A program made the translations under genes and the position numbers. A stretch of DNA of 64,000 nt from Aminipila sp032051575 (lineage in GTDB: Bacteria; Bacillota; Clostridia; Peptostreptococcales; Anaerovoracaceae): NCBI RefSeq assembly GCF_032051575.1, contig NZ_DAMBYD010000003.1, forward strand, positions 1-64,000, read 5' to 3'. Below the pieces are notes generated by a model. The model saw only the letters and a program-made list of their open reading frames with translations. It was not told the origin of the DNA and did not search any database. This document shows positions 46,131-54,426 of the stretch, piece after piece; the first letter of the stretch is position 1, and each line of letters starts with the position of its first letter.

Positions 46131-47183
46131 TTATTTTTCCAATAGGTCTATAGTAAAACTGTCGCCTATTTCCACATAATCGTGGCTCATTTTTCCACTT
46201 TGTTTAGGCATTTCCACTGCATAAGCCTTTAACCTGATCCATTTTGCTTGCTCCGGTACTACTCCATCTATCCTTCGTACATTTAATCTTCCTCTTTTTT
46301 CTTTACCATCAAAACAACTCATGTCAAAAGCAATTGTGCTGCCCTGGCTGTCTTGCCCTTCCAGTTTCAAATCATACATAGGATTTTTTTCATACTCCCA
46401 GTCTTCCACTTTATAGTAAATCTTTTGCCCCAAATCATTTGAAGTATATTCTGTCAAAACTAATTTACTCCCATTAGGCAGTGGGAAACTATTATTTAAA
46501 GCAATGCGAGTTGTGTCCATCGCCAGCTTTGCACCATCTGCTTCAAAATGAAAACCCCATTTTCCTCTTGTTTCTTTATTATCTTTCAATATTCCTGTAT
46601 AGATTAGTTCAATATCAAGTCTGCCATTAGTATCTATACCTTCCAGTTCATAGTCTAAAACAGATTCTTCAGTATAATCATCTATAAACTTGCTGCCGCC
46701 GCCCGCCGCTACTGACACTTTTTTTCCATTTACATAAACCTCAGCAAAAGGCATCAATCCTCCTACTGATAACTTTTCTTGTGACCTAACAGCGGAAGAT
46801 ACGATAAGCTGATTTTCATCAAGAATGATTTCATTTAATTTTATTGTATACCCTTTATCCGTTTTCTCCGTACCTATGACCGTAGTATAATCTTGTAAAT
46901 CTTTTCCCACTCCTAAGAAATCCCCAATCTGCCAAGCTATATTTTTAGCTGTTGCATAAACTGCATCATTAAAGTTTATAGTTCCTGCAATCAGTATAAT
47001 TGTTGCTGCACAGGCAGCAATAGCTGCATAATTTCTTCTTTTAGTTGTACTTCCTTTATCATTACCTAATATTTGATTAATTTTCTTTAGCATTTTTCTT
47101 TTTTCCCCGTCTGTTAATTCTTCTACAGCATAAGAACTTATATTTGTTTCCACATCATTTAATAATGAGTAAATATCTTTCAT
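46131..47183 (-). CDS. DUF4179 membrane protein, likely anti-sigma factor
   Basis: 350 residues. A cytoplasmic N-terminus of about 50 residues (LTDGEKRKMLKKINQIL) is followed by one transmembrane segment (YAAIAACAATIILIAGTI) and an exported beta-rich domain with the DUF4179 pattern (YATAKNIAWQIGDFLGVG... GYTIKLNEIILDENQLIVSS). The gene overlaps the ECF sigma gene by 4 nt (ATGA), the usual sigma/anti-sigma arrangement. It likely holds the sigma factor at the membrane until an outside signal releases it; the signal is unknown. Confidence 0.8.
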   Translation of the reverse strand: MKDIYSLLNDVETNISSYAVEELTDGEKRKMLKKINQILGNDKGSTTKRRNYAAIAACAATIILIAGTINFNDAVYATAKNIAWQIGDFLGVGKDLQDYTTVIGTEKTDKGYTIKLNEIILDENQLIVSSAVRSQEKLSVGGLMPFAEVYVNGKKVSVAAGGGSKFIDDYTEESVLDYELEGIDTNGRLDIELIYTGILKDNKETRGKWGFHFEADGAKLAMDTTRIALNNSFPLPNGSKLVLTEYTSNDLGQKIYYKVEDWEYEKNPMYDLKLEGQDSQGSTIAFDMSCFDGKEKRGRLNVRRIDGVVPEQAKWIRLKAYAVEMPKQSGKMSHDYVEIGDSFTIDLLEK

Positions 47184-47740
47184 AAACTACTCCTCCTTCT
47201 TGCCAAAGGCAAATACTCCCTAAGCTTTTTTCTACCTCTTGAAACATGATTATATACCGCCGTTTCTTTCATTCCCATTGATGCGGATATGGATTTGATA
47301 GATTCATCTTTCCAAAATAACCGTTCAAAAATCCCCCTGTCCTCTAAACTTAAACAAGATAACATTTGTTGCATTTCTTCAGTGATTTCTTCTTGTAATA
47401 AGTTTAAACTGCTTTTCATATCTGCAATATTTTCCGCTGCCTCTAATGGTTCTTCATTAAAGCGTTTCAAATATTTTCGTTTGCAATCTATGGCTTTGTA
47501 TCGGCTTACTCCTGCCAGCCAATTCTGAAAAGTACTCCTATTTATATCAAAAGAATCAATGTTCTGCCACACAGCAAACAGCACATCATTCAAACATTCA
47601 TCTACTAATTCAGGTGTTTGCTGTAGATGTTTTCTAGCAACGGATTTTATAATCCAACCATAGTTTTCAATAGTAAATTCCAAAGCTTTTTCATTTTTCA
47701 TCCTTAACTGTAAAATAAAATTTTCTTCTGTAATTTTCAA
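47180..47740 (-). CDS. ECF-type RNA polymerase sigma factor
   Basis: 186 residues from a TTG at 47738-47740 that follows AAGGAGGGAG. The ATG at 47779 would give 199 residues but has no ribosome site. Region 2: NYGWIIKSVARKHLQQTPELVDECLNDVLFAVW (by parts); region 4: LSLEDRGIFERLFWKDESIKSISASMGMKETAVYNHVSRGRKKL (by parts). No region 3 or 1. It directs transcription of its own regulon and likely of itself. Confidence 0.88.
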   Translation of the reverse strand: MKITEENFILQLRMKNEKALEFTIENYGWIIKSVARKHLQQTPELVDECLNDVLFAVWQNIDSFDINRSTFQNWLAGVSRYKAIDCKRKYLKRFNEEPLEAAENIADMKSSLNLLQEEITEEMQQMLSCLSLEDRGIFERLFWKDESIKSISASMGMKETAVYNHVSRGRKKLREYLPLARRRSSL

Positions 47741-47773
47741 CCTGCTACTCCCTCCTTTCACGATTTCAGACAT

Positions 47774-47792
47774 ACACATAGGAACTATGTGT
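47774..47792. promoter_or_regulatory. Perfect dyad just upstream of the ECF sigma gene
   Basis: ACACATAG-GAA-CTATGTGT, 8-bp arms with a 3-bp centre, about 35 bp before the TTG start. It could be an operator or a leader hairpin. Confidence 0.4.
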
Positions 47793-47870
47793 TCTGTATT
47801 TAATATCTTTGTATTGGCCTTTACATCTATTAATTCGTAAGCTGACTCTGTATTTCTATCATCTTTTTAA

Positions 47871-47898
47871 AAAAACCCCCGAAAAAATTCGGAGGTTT
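47871..47898 (-). terminator. Terminator of the thioesterase gene
   Basis: Minus strand AAACCTCCGAA (47888-47898) pairs with TTCGGGGGTTT (47873-47883), followed by a T-run. Confidence 0.85.
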
Positions 47899-47918
47899 CT
47901 ATGTATTATCCTATTGTC

Positions 47919-48422
47919 CTATAAATCTATTTCAGCGGGATCATTTTCTTCTTCCAGTAAATACCATTCACTATTTACAAAGTCTCCATCAGAAATTTGG
48001 CTGACAGGCATTTTCATGTATTTACCCGTTGCTTCTACAGCAACACTTCCATCAGGAAGCAATATTTGCCCAATGCCCTCAAAAATTTTTCTAGTGTTTC
48101 TCGTAATATGTGCAATTCCTTTTAAATTAGCCTCTGTAGGCACTGGCTTTTTATATTTCATATTCAATTCCACTGTAACGCCCCAGCAGTCAGGCTCTTC
48201 AATGCATACAGCCCTGCCTATAAGCTCATCCAAAACAGCTGCCGAAATCCCCCCATGCGTTCGCCCCGGGTAGCTTTGATGCCAGTCTTCAGTTCTAAAT
48301 GTACAAGTCAACTGTCCATTTTCGACTTCATAGAATCTCGTGTTTAAACTAAACTTATTTTTTGTTCCACAAACCAAGCATCTGTCACTATTGTTTTGTT
48401 TTTTGGTCACCTTATAATTCAT
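47919..48422 (-). CDS. PaaI-type hotdog thioesterase
   Basis: 167 residues from the ATG at 48422, which has GGTGG upstream; a longer frame to 48467 is less likely. Hotdog signature THGGISAAVLDELIGRA with the usual long helix, then VELNMKYKKPVP. The N-terminal CLVCGTKN is a small Cys motif typical of one PaaI subgroup. Expected to hydrolyse acyl-CoA or related thioesters; substrate unknown. Single-gene unit with its own terminator. Confidence 0.82.
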   Translation of the reverse strand: MNYKVTKKQNNSDRCLVCGTKNKFSLNTRFYEVENGQLTCTFRTEDWHQSYPGRTHGGISAAVLDELIGRAVCIEEPDCWGVTVELNMKYKKPVPTEANLKGIAHITRNTRKIFEGIGQILLPDGSVAVEATGKYMKMPVSQISDGDFVNSEWYLLEEENDPAEIDL

Positions 48423-48558
48423 ATTGCCACCTATTAATTCCTTCAATTTAAAAGTTGCGAACATCAAGCCCGCAACTCTGATAGTCTATTTTCATTTTAT
48501 TACTAATTTAAAAAGCCGTCAATAGATTGACTTATAAAATTCACGCATGCTCCGGATT

Positions 48559-49701
48559 TTACTCTTTTAACAAATATACTAAATTTCTGTCATTTGAATA
48601 CTGTACTGCGTTGTATAAAAACAATACATCTGTTATGCCTTTTTCTTTTATTAGTTTTAACAGGCTCTCTTTATAATATCTTAAGTCTACCACATATACA
48701 TTTTCAAAATTCTCAGTAATAAATGGCACAAAACAGTTGGCATAAGAATCCTTCACTACTAGAATACTGCGATTATTATGGCCAGTTCCTTCTATAAGAG
48801 TCATTGGGTTATTTCCACTTAAAAAGTATGAATATTTATCTTTTGTTTTTAGATATTTTTCATCATAAAGGCTGTCCAAGTGCTTTATTTGTTTTAGGTT
48901 TTCTATTTTCATTCCAACACTATCCATCGCATTATTTGAAAATTTCTCAATATAATCAGGTTGCACCCTAAATCCTGCTGCTTTTGAATAGGTTGTTCCG
49001 TAAAATTCATCACTTACAACCTCTATATGAAACTCATCCTTATTTACCGGCTTTACGTTATTTTGCTCTGCCCATACTTTATAAGAATAATATGCTCCTA
49101 ATGTAGTCCAGTGATGATCTGTTTTATAATATATATATTCATCTTTGTGGGCAAGGAGCATTGAACTTGGGTTTACCAGCATACTGCCAAAGCGCTTTTC
49201 AGCTTTCTTTAGGATTTCTCCTTGATCCGGCACAGGTGCATATTGAGGCAATTTTTCTTTCAAAATTTCAGAAGAAGTTGGTGCAATTAAGACAGAAATA
49301 TTTATACTATGGTCTTGATCATGTACATTCTCAATAAACGTCTTTACATAAGTAAGATTTTTCTCAAGCTGGTTTTCATCAATATTGTCTATGGGAAATA
49401 GATATCCATCTCTACCAAAATAAGCACTTCCATTATCTTTTTTTCCTGAAATTATATCAGTAATATTTTTAATTCTTACCCATCCATCCCTGTCCACGAT
49501 ATTATCTGAAGCATATACTTCGAATTTTTTCATATAATCACCACTAGCTACAGTCAAAGCTTCTAAGTCAGGCATTTGTTGTAGTTGCCTATTTTCATTA
49601 TCTGAAAAGAGCTTATCCGGCGTAATAATACACAATAACAGAAGGCAGATTAAAAGCATTACAAAGCCGACACTTGTAACGATTGCCCTTTTATCTCTCA
49701 T
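48559..49701 (-). CDS. DHHW-family (AlgX/AlgJ-like SGNH) protein
   Basis: 380 residues, preceded by GAGGAGG. An N-terminal membrane anchor (SVGFVMLLICLLLLCII) precedes an extracellular domain with KTDHHWTTLGAYYSYKVW, the DHHW signature, SVLIAPTSSEIL, and LVVKDSYANCFVPF, the Ser block (usual SDS/DSY). Relatives next to MBOAT proteins carry out the extracellular step of polysaccharide O-acetylation. It follows the MBOAT gene by 12 nt and belongs to the 48.6-52.6 kb cluster. Confidence 0.85.
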   Translation of the reverse strand: MRDKRAIVTSVGFVMLLICLLLLCIITPDKLFSDNENRQLQQMPDLEALTVASGDYMKKFEVYASDNIVDRDGWVRIKNITDIISGKKDNGSAYFGRDGYLFPIDNIDENQLEKNLTYVKTFIENVHDQDHSINISVLIAPTSSEILKEKLPQYAPVPDQGEILKKAEKRFGSMLVNPSSMLLAHKDEYIYYKTDHHWTTLGAYYSYKVWAEQNNVKPVNKDEFHIEVVSDEFYGTTYSKAAGFRVQPDYIEKFSNNAMDSVGMKIENLKQIKHLDSLYDEKYLKTKDKYSYFLSGNNPMTLIEGTGHNNRSILVVKDSYANCFVPFITENFENVYVVDLRYYKESLLKLIKEKGITDVLFLYNAVQYSNDRNLVYLLKE

Positions 49702-49713
49702 AATGCCTCCTCG

Positions 49714-51162
49714 TTAAAATCTAAAATACAAAAATGGATTATATGTTGATGCAACTATATAAGCAAAGCTTACTATAAATAACAATAATAAACCAAAATT
49801 CTCTATAATTAACACTGCTAACGGCTTGTCACGCAATATGACATTATAAAAACTCCCCCATACCTTTGCAGGAATATCAGTGGCTGCAATGATACATATA
49901 ATTAGTAATACCAGATTGCTGCTTAGTAAATACCATGTATATTCATTGGCAATCCCTGTATTTTGAAGTCCAATTAAGCTTGCCGTATATGCTTTTACAG
50001 CATTCAAATCCTCTATTGCAAATATTACCCAGCTAATAGTTACAAGAATCATAGTATAAATACTTGCCACAATAGCTCCTAATATGCCATATTTCTTCTG
50101 AAGCTTTTCCAGGGCAATGCCTAGTGCAAGTTTCTCTATTATAAGTATACCTGCAAAATATATCCCCCATATAACAAAATTCCAACTTGCTCCATGCCAT
50201 AGTCCGGTTAAAGCCCAAACAATAAATATGTTCAGCATTTGCCGTTTCATTCCATAGCGGTTTCCACCTAAGGGTATATAGACATATTCTTTAAACCAAC
50301 TGCTCAAAGAGATATGCCATCTACGCCAGAATTCTGTTATGGACTTAGAGACATAAGGGTAATCAAAATTCTCCAGGAAGTGGAATCCAAACATTTTACC
50401 TAGCCCAATAGCCATATCTGAATAACCTGAAAAATCAAAGTATATCTGTAACGTAAATGCAATAGCCCCAAGCCATGCAGTACCTGCTGGTAATTCAGCC
50501 GGATTAATTTTCATTACACTTTCCCAAAGTAGTCCTACATTATTTGCCAGAAGTACTTTTTTTGCCAAACCTATAGTAAATCTCCTGACCCCTGAAGCAA
50601 ACATTTCCATATCTACATGTCTATGTGTCAATTGCTCCTCTATAGATTCAAAACGAACAATAGGACCTGCTATCAATTGTGGAAATAAAGCCACATAAGT
50701 TCCAAATGCAATAAGGTTTTTCTGTACCTGTACCTTTCTTTTGTAAAGATCAATAATGTACGACATTGCTTGGAATGTATAGAAAGAAATCCCTATTGGA
50801 AGAGGCAACTCCATAGTTGGAATATTTGTTCCTAAAAGTAGATTAATATTTTCAACTACAAAATCTGCATACTTAAAAAATCCTAATATTCCCAGATTCA
50901 CAGCAACATTAATTAGTATCACCAATTTTGTTTTTATTGTTTGTCCTTCAGTTCTTATGAATTTATCCAGCAAAACACCAAAACAGTAATTAAATACTAT
51001 AGAAAAAATCATGAGGGAAACGTATATAGGCTCTCCCCAAGCGTAAAAAAATAGGCTCGTAACAAGCAAAACTGGGTTTTTCAAGCCTGCTGGAGCCAAG
51101 TAATATAAACACATTACAATGGGTAAAAAATATATTAAAAATGAGATACTACTAAAAACCAT
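49714..51162 (-). CDS. MBOAT-family O-acyltransferase (AlgI/DltB-like)
   Basis: 482 residues, about 11 transmembrane segments. VFSSISFLIYFLPIVMCLYYL is the AlgI-type start; PLPIGISFYTFQAMSYIIDLY, LIAGPIVRF, FDFSGYSDMAIGLG, LSSWFKEYVYIPLGGNR (RWHISLS precedes) and LTGLWHGASWNFVIWG with the catalytic-type His are all conserved. It passes acyl groups (usually acetyl) across the membrane for transfer to a surface polymer. Partners are the DHHW and SGNH proteins beside it. Confidence 0.93.
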   Translation of the reverse strand: MVFSSISFLIYFLPIVMCLYYLAPAGLKNPVLLVTSLFFYAWGEPIYVSLMIFSIVFNYCFGVLLDKFIRTEGQTIKTKLVILINVAVNLGILGFFKYADFVVENINLLLGTNIPTMELPLPIGISFYTFQAMSYIIDLYKRKVQVQKNLIAFGTYVALFPQLIAGPIVRFESIEEQLTHRHVDMEMFASGVRRFTIGLAKKVLLANNVGLLWESVMKINPAELPAGTAWLGAIAFTLQIYFDFSGYSDMAIGLGKMFGFHFLENFDYPYVSKSITEFWRRWHISLSSWFKEYVYIPLGGNRYGMKRQMLNIFIVWALTGLWHGASWNFVIWGIYFAGILIIEKLALGIALEKLQKKYGILGAIVASIYTMILVTISWVIFAIEDLNAVKAYTASLIGLQNTGIANEYTWYLLSSNLVLLIICIIAATDIPAKVWGSFYNVILRDKPLAVLIIENFGLLLLFIVSFAYIVASTYNPFLYFRF

Positions 51163-51169
51163 TTAACCT

Positions 51170-51673
51170 TTATATCTCCTTATTATCATAATTTGTAATC
51201 AATTTTTCAGCTGCATCACTATCATCACATACAACATATATTACTGTATTATCAAAAGTCAGAATAACTGGTTTCGACAATTTCTCAAGTTCTTCAGGCA
51301 CATAATTTTCAAAACCTTCTTTTTGTGCTTGAATTCTTCCTTCACAAGCCTTTACCACATCCTCTGCTTTACCATCTGCAGCCTTTATTACTGCAACTTC
51401 TTCTGCGGTAGCTCCTGTACTGGAATACAAAACAGCATCGTCCACCATTTGTTCATCTAAATTAAATAGACTAAAAAATATGTCATTATCAACTTTGCTC
51501 ATATAATCTTTAAATTCAATATTATCTGCTAAATAAGATCCTAAAGTCTCCACATCTGTCTGCTCTAAAACCTGTTCATTTCCTAAAGTTTGTGTAGATT
51601 CATTATTATTACAGCCTGTAAAAACAAAACACGCTATTATTAACATTATTAAACATACTTTTAAGTTTCTCAT
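51170..51673 (-). CDS. DUF4358 lipoprotein
   Basis: 167 residues. Lipoprotein signal MRNLKVCLIMLIIACFVFTGC with lipobox FTGC; the mature part has the DUF4358 pattern (FNLDEQMVDDAVLYSSTGATAEEVAVIK, by parts). Function unknown. Such proteins commonly sit beside MBOAT acylation genes in Clostridia. 7 nt before the MBOAT gene, 21 nt after the SGNH gene. Confidence 0.82.
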   Translation of the reverse strand: MRNLKVCLIMLIIACFVFTGCNNNESTQTLGNEQVLEQTDVETLGSYLADNIEFKDYMSKVDNDIFFSLFNLDEQMVDDAVLYSSTGATAEEVAVIKAADGKAEDVVKACEGRIQAQKEGFENYVPEELEKLSKPVILTFDNTVIYVVCDDSDAAEKLITNYDNKEI

Positions 51674-51694
51674 CTTCTATCTTCCACCTATCTT

Positions 51695-52618
51695 TTACAC
51701 TAATTCTGCTAAATATTTTGCCCAAACTTTACAGTAATCTGAGTTCAAGTGCACTCCATCCGTAGTAGCCTCTGTTACCAGATATCCGTCTGCATCCACT
51801 AAAGCAGCAGCAGGGTTTACAAACTGCACCCCTTTATCTGAAGCTAATTTAATAATATTTTCATTATACCAATATATTTGCGCATTATTATGCACTTTAT
51901 CACTATCACTTTTCGATTTTGATACAGGCAAAACTGCCTGAAGATAAATTGTAGCATTTGGTTGCTTTTCCTTAATGTTATCAATCAATTGTCCGTAATC
52001 ATCCAAAAAAGTTTCTATGTGATTCCACCCCAATTCATTTAAGCCAACACCTACTATAACCTTATCATACGTTTTTGCACCAAGCATATCATAAACCGAA
52101 ACAGATTGCCCATCAATAGTTACTTGTTTTCCCTCCACAATTTTATCTATAGTCATAGCTTTCATACAAAAATACGATGCATTTTTTACCCCTGAATATA
52201 GCTTAAATCCTTCTGTTCTAGAGTCTCCTATAATTAAAGTACTATTATAGACCGCATAAGCTTCATCATTAGGTAAGTTTTCAGGAACCACTATTGGCTT
52301 TGTACTATTTGTTTCATTTACAGCACCATTAGATTTATCCGTGGATTTGCCATCTTCATTTTCTGCCTTTGCCCCGTCTTTTTCATTTTCTGATTTTTTT
52401 TCAACCACACCTTTATCCACTTCATTATCATTTTTTAGATTCTCTACTTTTCCTTCCATGTTGGCTGATTTTTCATCTACTGCCAAACCTCCTGAATTCG
52501 TTTTATTTTCACCATTTGCTATATTTATCCAAATCATACACCAAATTAAAACAACCAGCCCTGTTACGCTGATTATTATAAATATTTTGAATCTTCTTTG
52601 ATTTTTAATTTTAACCAA
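51695..52618 (-). CDS. Membrane-anchored SGNH/GDSL hydrolase
   Basis: 307 residues from a TTG (52616-52618) with GGTGG upstream. One N-terminal transmembrane helix (IFIIISVTGLVVLIWCMIWI) and a charged low-complexity linker of about 75 residues precede the hydrolase domain: LIIGDSRTEGFK (block I Ser), VGVGLNELGW (block III Asn) and DGVHLNSDYC (block V Asp/His). Likely esterase or acyltransferase acting on the polymer modified by the MBOAT protein. First gene of the four-gene cluster. Confidence 0.87.
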   Translation of the reverse strand: MVKIKNQRRFKIFIIISVTGLVVLIWCMIWINIANGENKTNSGGLAVDEKSANMEGKVENLKNDNEVDKGVVEKKSENEKDGAKAENEDGKSTDKSNGAVNETNSTKPIVVPENLPNDEAYAVYNSTLIIGDSRTEGFKLYSGVKNASYFCMKAMTIDKIVEGKQVTIDGQSVSVYDMLGAKTYDKVIVGVGLNELGWNHIETFLDDYGQLIDNIKEKQPNATIYLQAVLPVSKSKSDSDKVHNNAQIYWYNENIIKLASDKGVQFVNPAAALVDADGYLVTEATTDGVHLNSDYCKVWAKYLAELV

Positions 52619-52717
52619 AACTGTCTTCCACCCATCTAAAATCTATACTAAATTGCCTATAATTAACATTTTTTCTTAATATATTTGTCACTGTACTCAT
52701 ATATTCTAAATCCTGAA

Positions 52718-52751
52718 ACAAAAAAAGGCAATGGGAATTTTCCCATTGCCT
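52718..52751 (-). terminator. Terminator of tuf2
   Basis: Minus strand AGGCAATGGGA (52741-52751) pairs with TCCCATTGCCT (52726-52736), followed by TTTTTTT. Confidence 0.88.
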
Positions 52752-52766
52752 AAAATTTCTTTTTAA

Positions 52767-53960
52767 TTATTCAACAACTGTAGCAACTACGCCAGAACCT
52801 ACTGTTCTTCCGCCTTCTCTAATAGCGAATCGAAGTCCTTCTTCGATTGCGATTGGGTGGATTAGTGTAATTGTCATTGTAATGTTATCTCCAGGCATAC
52901 ACATTTCTGTTCCTTCTGGTAACTGAAGATCTCCTGTTACGTCTGTTGTTCTGAAATAGAACTGTGGTCTGTATCCGTTGAAGAATGGAGTATGTCTTCC
53001 ACCTTCTTCCTTCTTTAGTACGTATACCTCTGAAGTGAATTTTGTATGTGGGTGGATTGTTCCTGGTGCGCAAAGTACCTGTCCTCTTTCGATTTCAGTT
53101 CTCTGAATACCTCTTAGTAGTGCTCCGATGTTATCTCCTGTTTCAGCGTGATCTAATAACTTTCTGAACATTTCGATTCCTGTTACTACTACTTTTCTTC
53201 TTTCCTCTACTAGTCCGATGATTTCTACTTCGTCTCCAACCTTTAGAGTTCCTCTTTCTACTCTTCCTGTAGCTACTGTACCTCTTCCTGTGATTGAGAA
53301 TACGTCTTCTACTGGCATGATGAATGGTTTGTCATTGTCTCTTTCTGGTTCAGGAATGTATGAATCTACTGCTTCGAATAATTCAACAATCTTGTCTCCC
53401 CATGGACCTTCTGGATTTTCTAATGCTCCTAATGCGGATCCTCTGATGATTGGTGTATCATCTCCTGGGAATTCATATTCGTCTAGTAATTCTCTGATTT
53501 CCATTTCTACTAAGTCAAGTAATTCTTCGTCGTCTACCATATCGCACTTGTTTAAGAATACGATGATATATGGTACGCCTACCTGTCTTGAAAGTAGAAT
53601 GTGTTCTCTTGTCTGAGGCATTGGTCCATCAGTTGCTGCGCATACTAGGATTGCTCCATCCATCTGTGCTGCTCCTGTAATCATGTTCTTTACATAGTCA
53701 GCATGTCCTGGGCAGTCTACGTGAGCGTAGTGTCTGTTTGGTGTTTCATATTCAACGTGAGCTGTTGAAATAGTAATACCTCTTTCTCTTTCTTCTGGTG
53801 CTTTATCAATCATGTCGAAGTCAACCTTCTGACCTAGACCATATCTCTGGTGAAGAGTCTTTGTGATTGCTGCTGTAAGAGTTGTCTTACCATGGTCAAC
53901 GTGACCAATTGTTCCGATATTTACGTGTGGCTTATTTCTTTCAAATTTCTGCTTTGCCAT
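52767..53960 (-). CDS. tuf: Elongation factor Tu, copy 2
   Basis: 397 residues, the same protein as copy 1. The DNA also reads the same from 52764 to 53966; flanks differ at once beyond these points. Co-transcribed with the tRNA-Thr gene 61 nt upstream, as in the E. coli thrT-tufB unit. Own terminator. Confidence 0.98.
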   Translation of the reverse strand: MAKQKFERNKPHVNIGTIGHVDHGKTTLTAAITKTLHQRYGLGQKVDFDMIDKAPEERERGITISTAHVEYETPNRHYAHVDCPGHADYVKNMITGAAQMDGAILVCAATDGPMPQTREHILLSRQVGVPYIIVFLNKCDMVDDEELLDLVEMEIRELLDEYEFPGDDTPIIRGSALGALENPEGPWGDKIVELFEAVDSYIPEPERDNDKPFIMPVEDVFSITGRGTVATGRVERGTLKVGDEVEIIGLVEERRKVVVTGIEMFRKLLDHAETGDNIGALLRGIQRTEIERGQVLCAPGTIHPHTKFTSEVYVLKKEEGGRHTPFFNGYRPQFYFRTTDVTGDLQLPEGTEMCMPGDNITMTITLIHPIAIEEGLRFAIREGGRTVGSGVVATVVE

Positions 53961-54021
53961 TTTAATTTTCCTCCCCTTTGCATTTTAATCTTGCAAATAA
54001 ATTCTTTTTTATTATTTTTGT

Positions 54022-54098
54022 TGGAGCTGTTGAGCAGGCTTGAACTGCCGAACCTCTTCCTTACCAAGGAAGTGCTCTACCTACTGAGCTACAACAGC
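54022..54098 (-). tRNA. tRNA-Thr (GGT)
   Basis: 77 nt including encoded CCA. Acceptor stem GCTGTTG/CAACAGC is perfect, D stem GCTC/GAGC, anticodon stem CTTCC/GGAAG around loop TTGGTAA with anticodon GGT (54063-54065), T arm with TTCAAGC. Directly upstream of tuf2. Confidence 0.93.
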
Positions 54099-54109
54099 AC
54101 GTTATCCCT

Positions 54110-54138
54110 ATTTTACAACATAGTACTATTATAGTCAA
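54110..54138 (-). promoter_or_regulatory. Promoter of tRNA-Thr-tuf2
   Basis: Minus strand: -35 TTGACT (54133-54138), 17-bp spacer, -10 TAAAAT (54110-54115), placing the start a few nt before the tRNA. Confidence 0.8.
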
Positions 54139-54210
54139 CAGTTGAATTACAATAGTCCCAAGTAATCACTCTTACGCGTCTAAAATGTGTTTTTTTCATA
54201 TTTAAACATA

Positions 54211-54249
54211 AACCCAGACCGCAGTTTATTATGAACTGCGGTCTGGGTT
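54211..54249. repeat. Left palindrome flanking the integrase gene
   Basis: Perfect 16-bp arms (54211-54226, 54234-54249) around loop TATTATG. Thirty-six bases are the reverse complement of 55613-55648. The rest of 54099-54426 is AT-rich DNA with the tRNA promoter and integrase leader. Confidence 0.8.
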
Positions 54250-54426
54250 ATCGCTATATTTCGACTTATTTTGATTATAATACGGTTCAATTATACTTTC
54301 AAGTTAAAAAAAATAGCAATAGAACAGTTTATGATATGTTTTATACTGGTAAATATTGGTGAATATATAATGATTATTATTCATTCATCGTCAATTTGAT
54401 AGTCAATTTTGAAAGGAAGTGATACT

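Noticed and set aside
54211..54249. Left palindrome as a simple terminator
   Set aside because: No clear T-run on either strand; only a weak one on the minus strand where no gene would need it.
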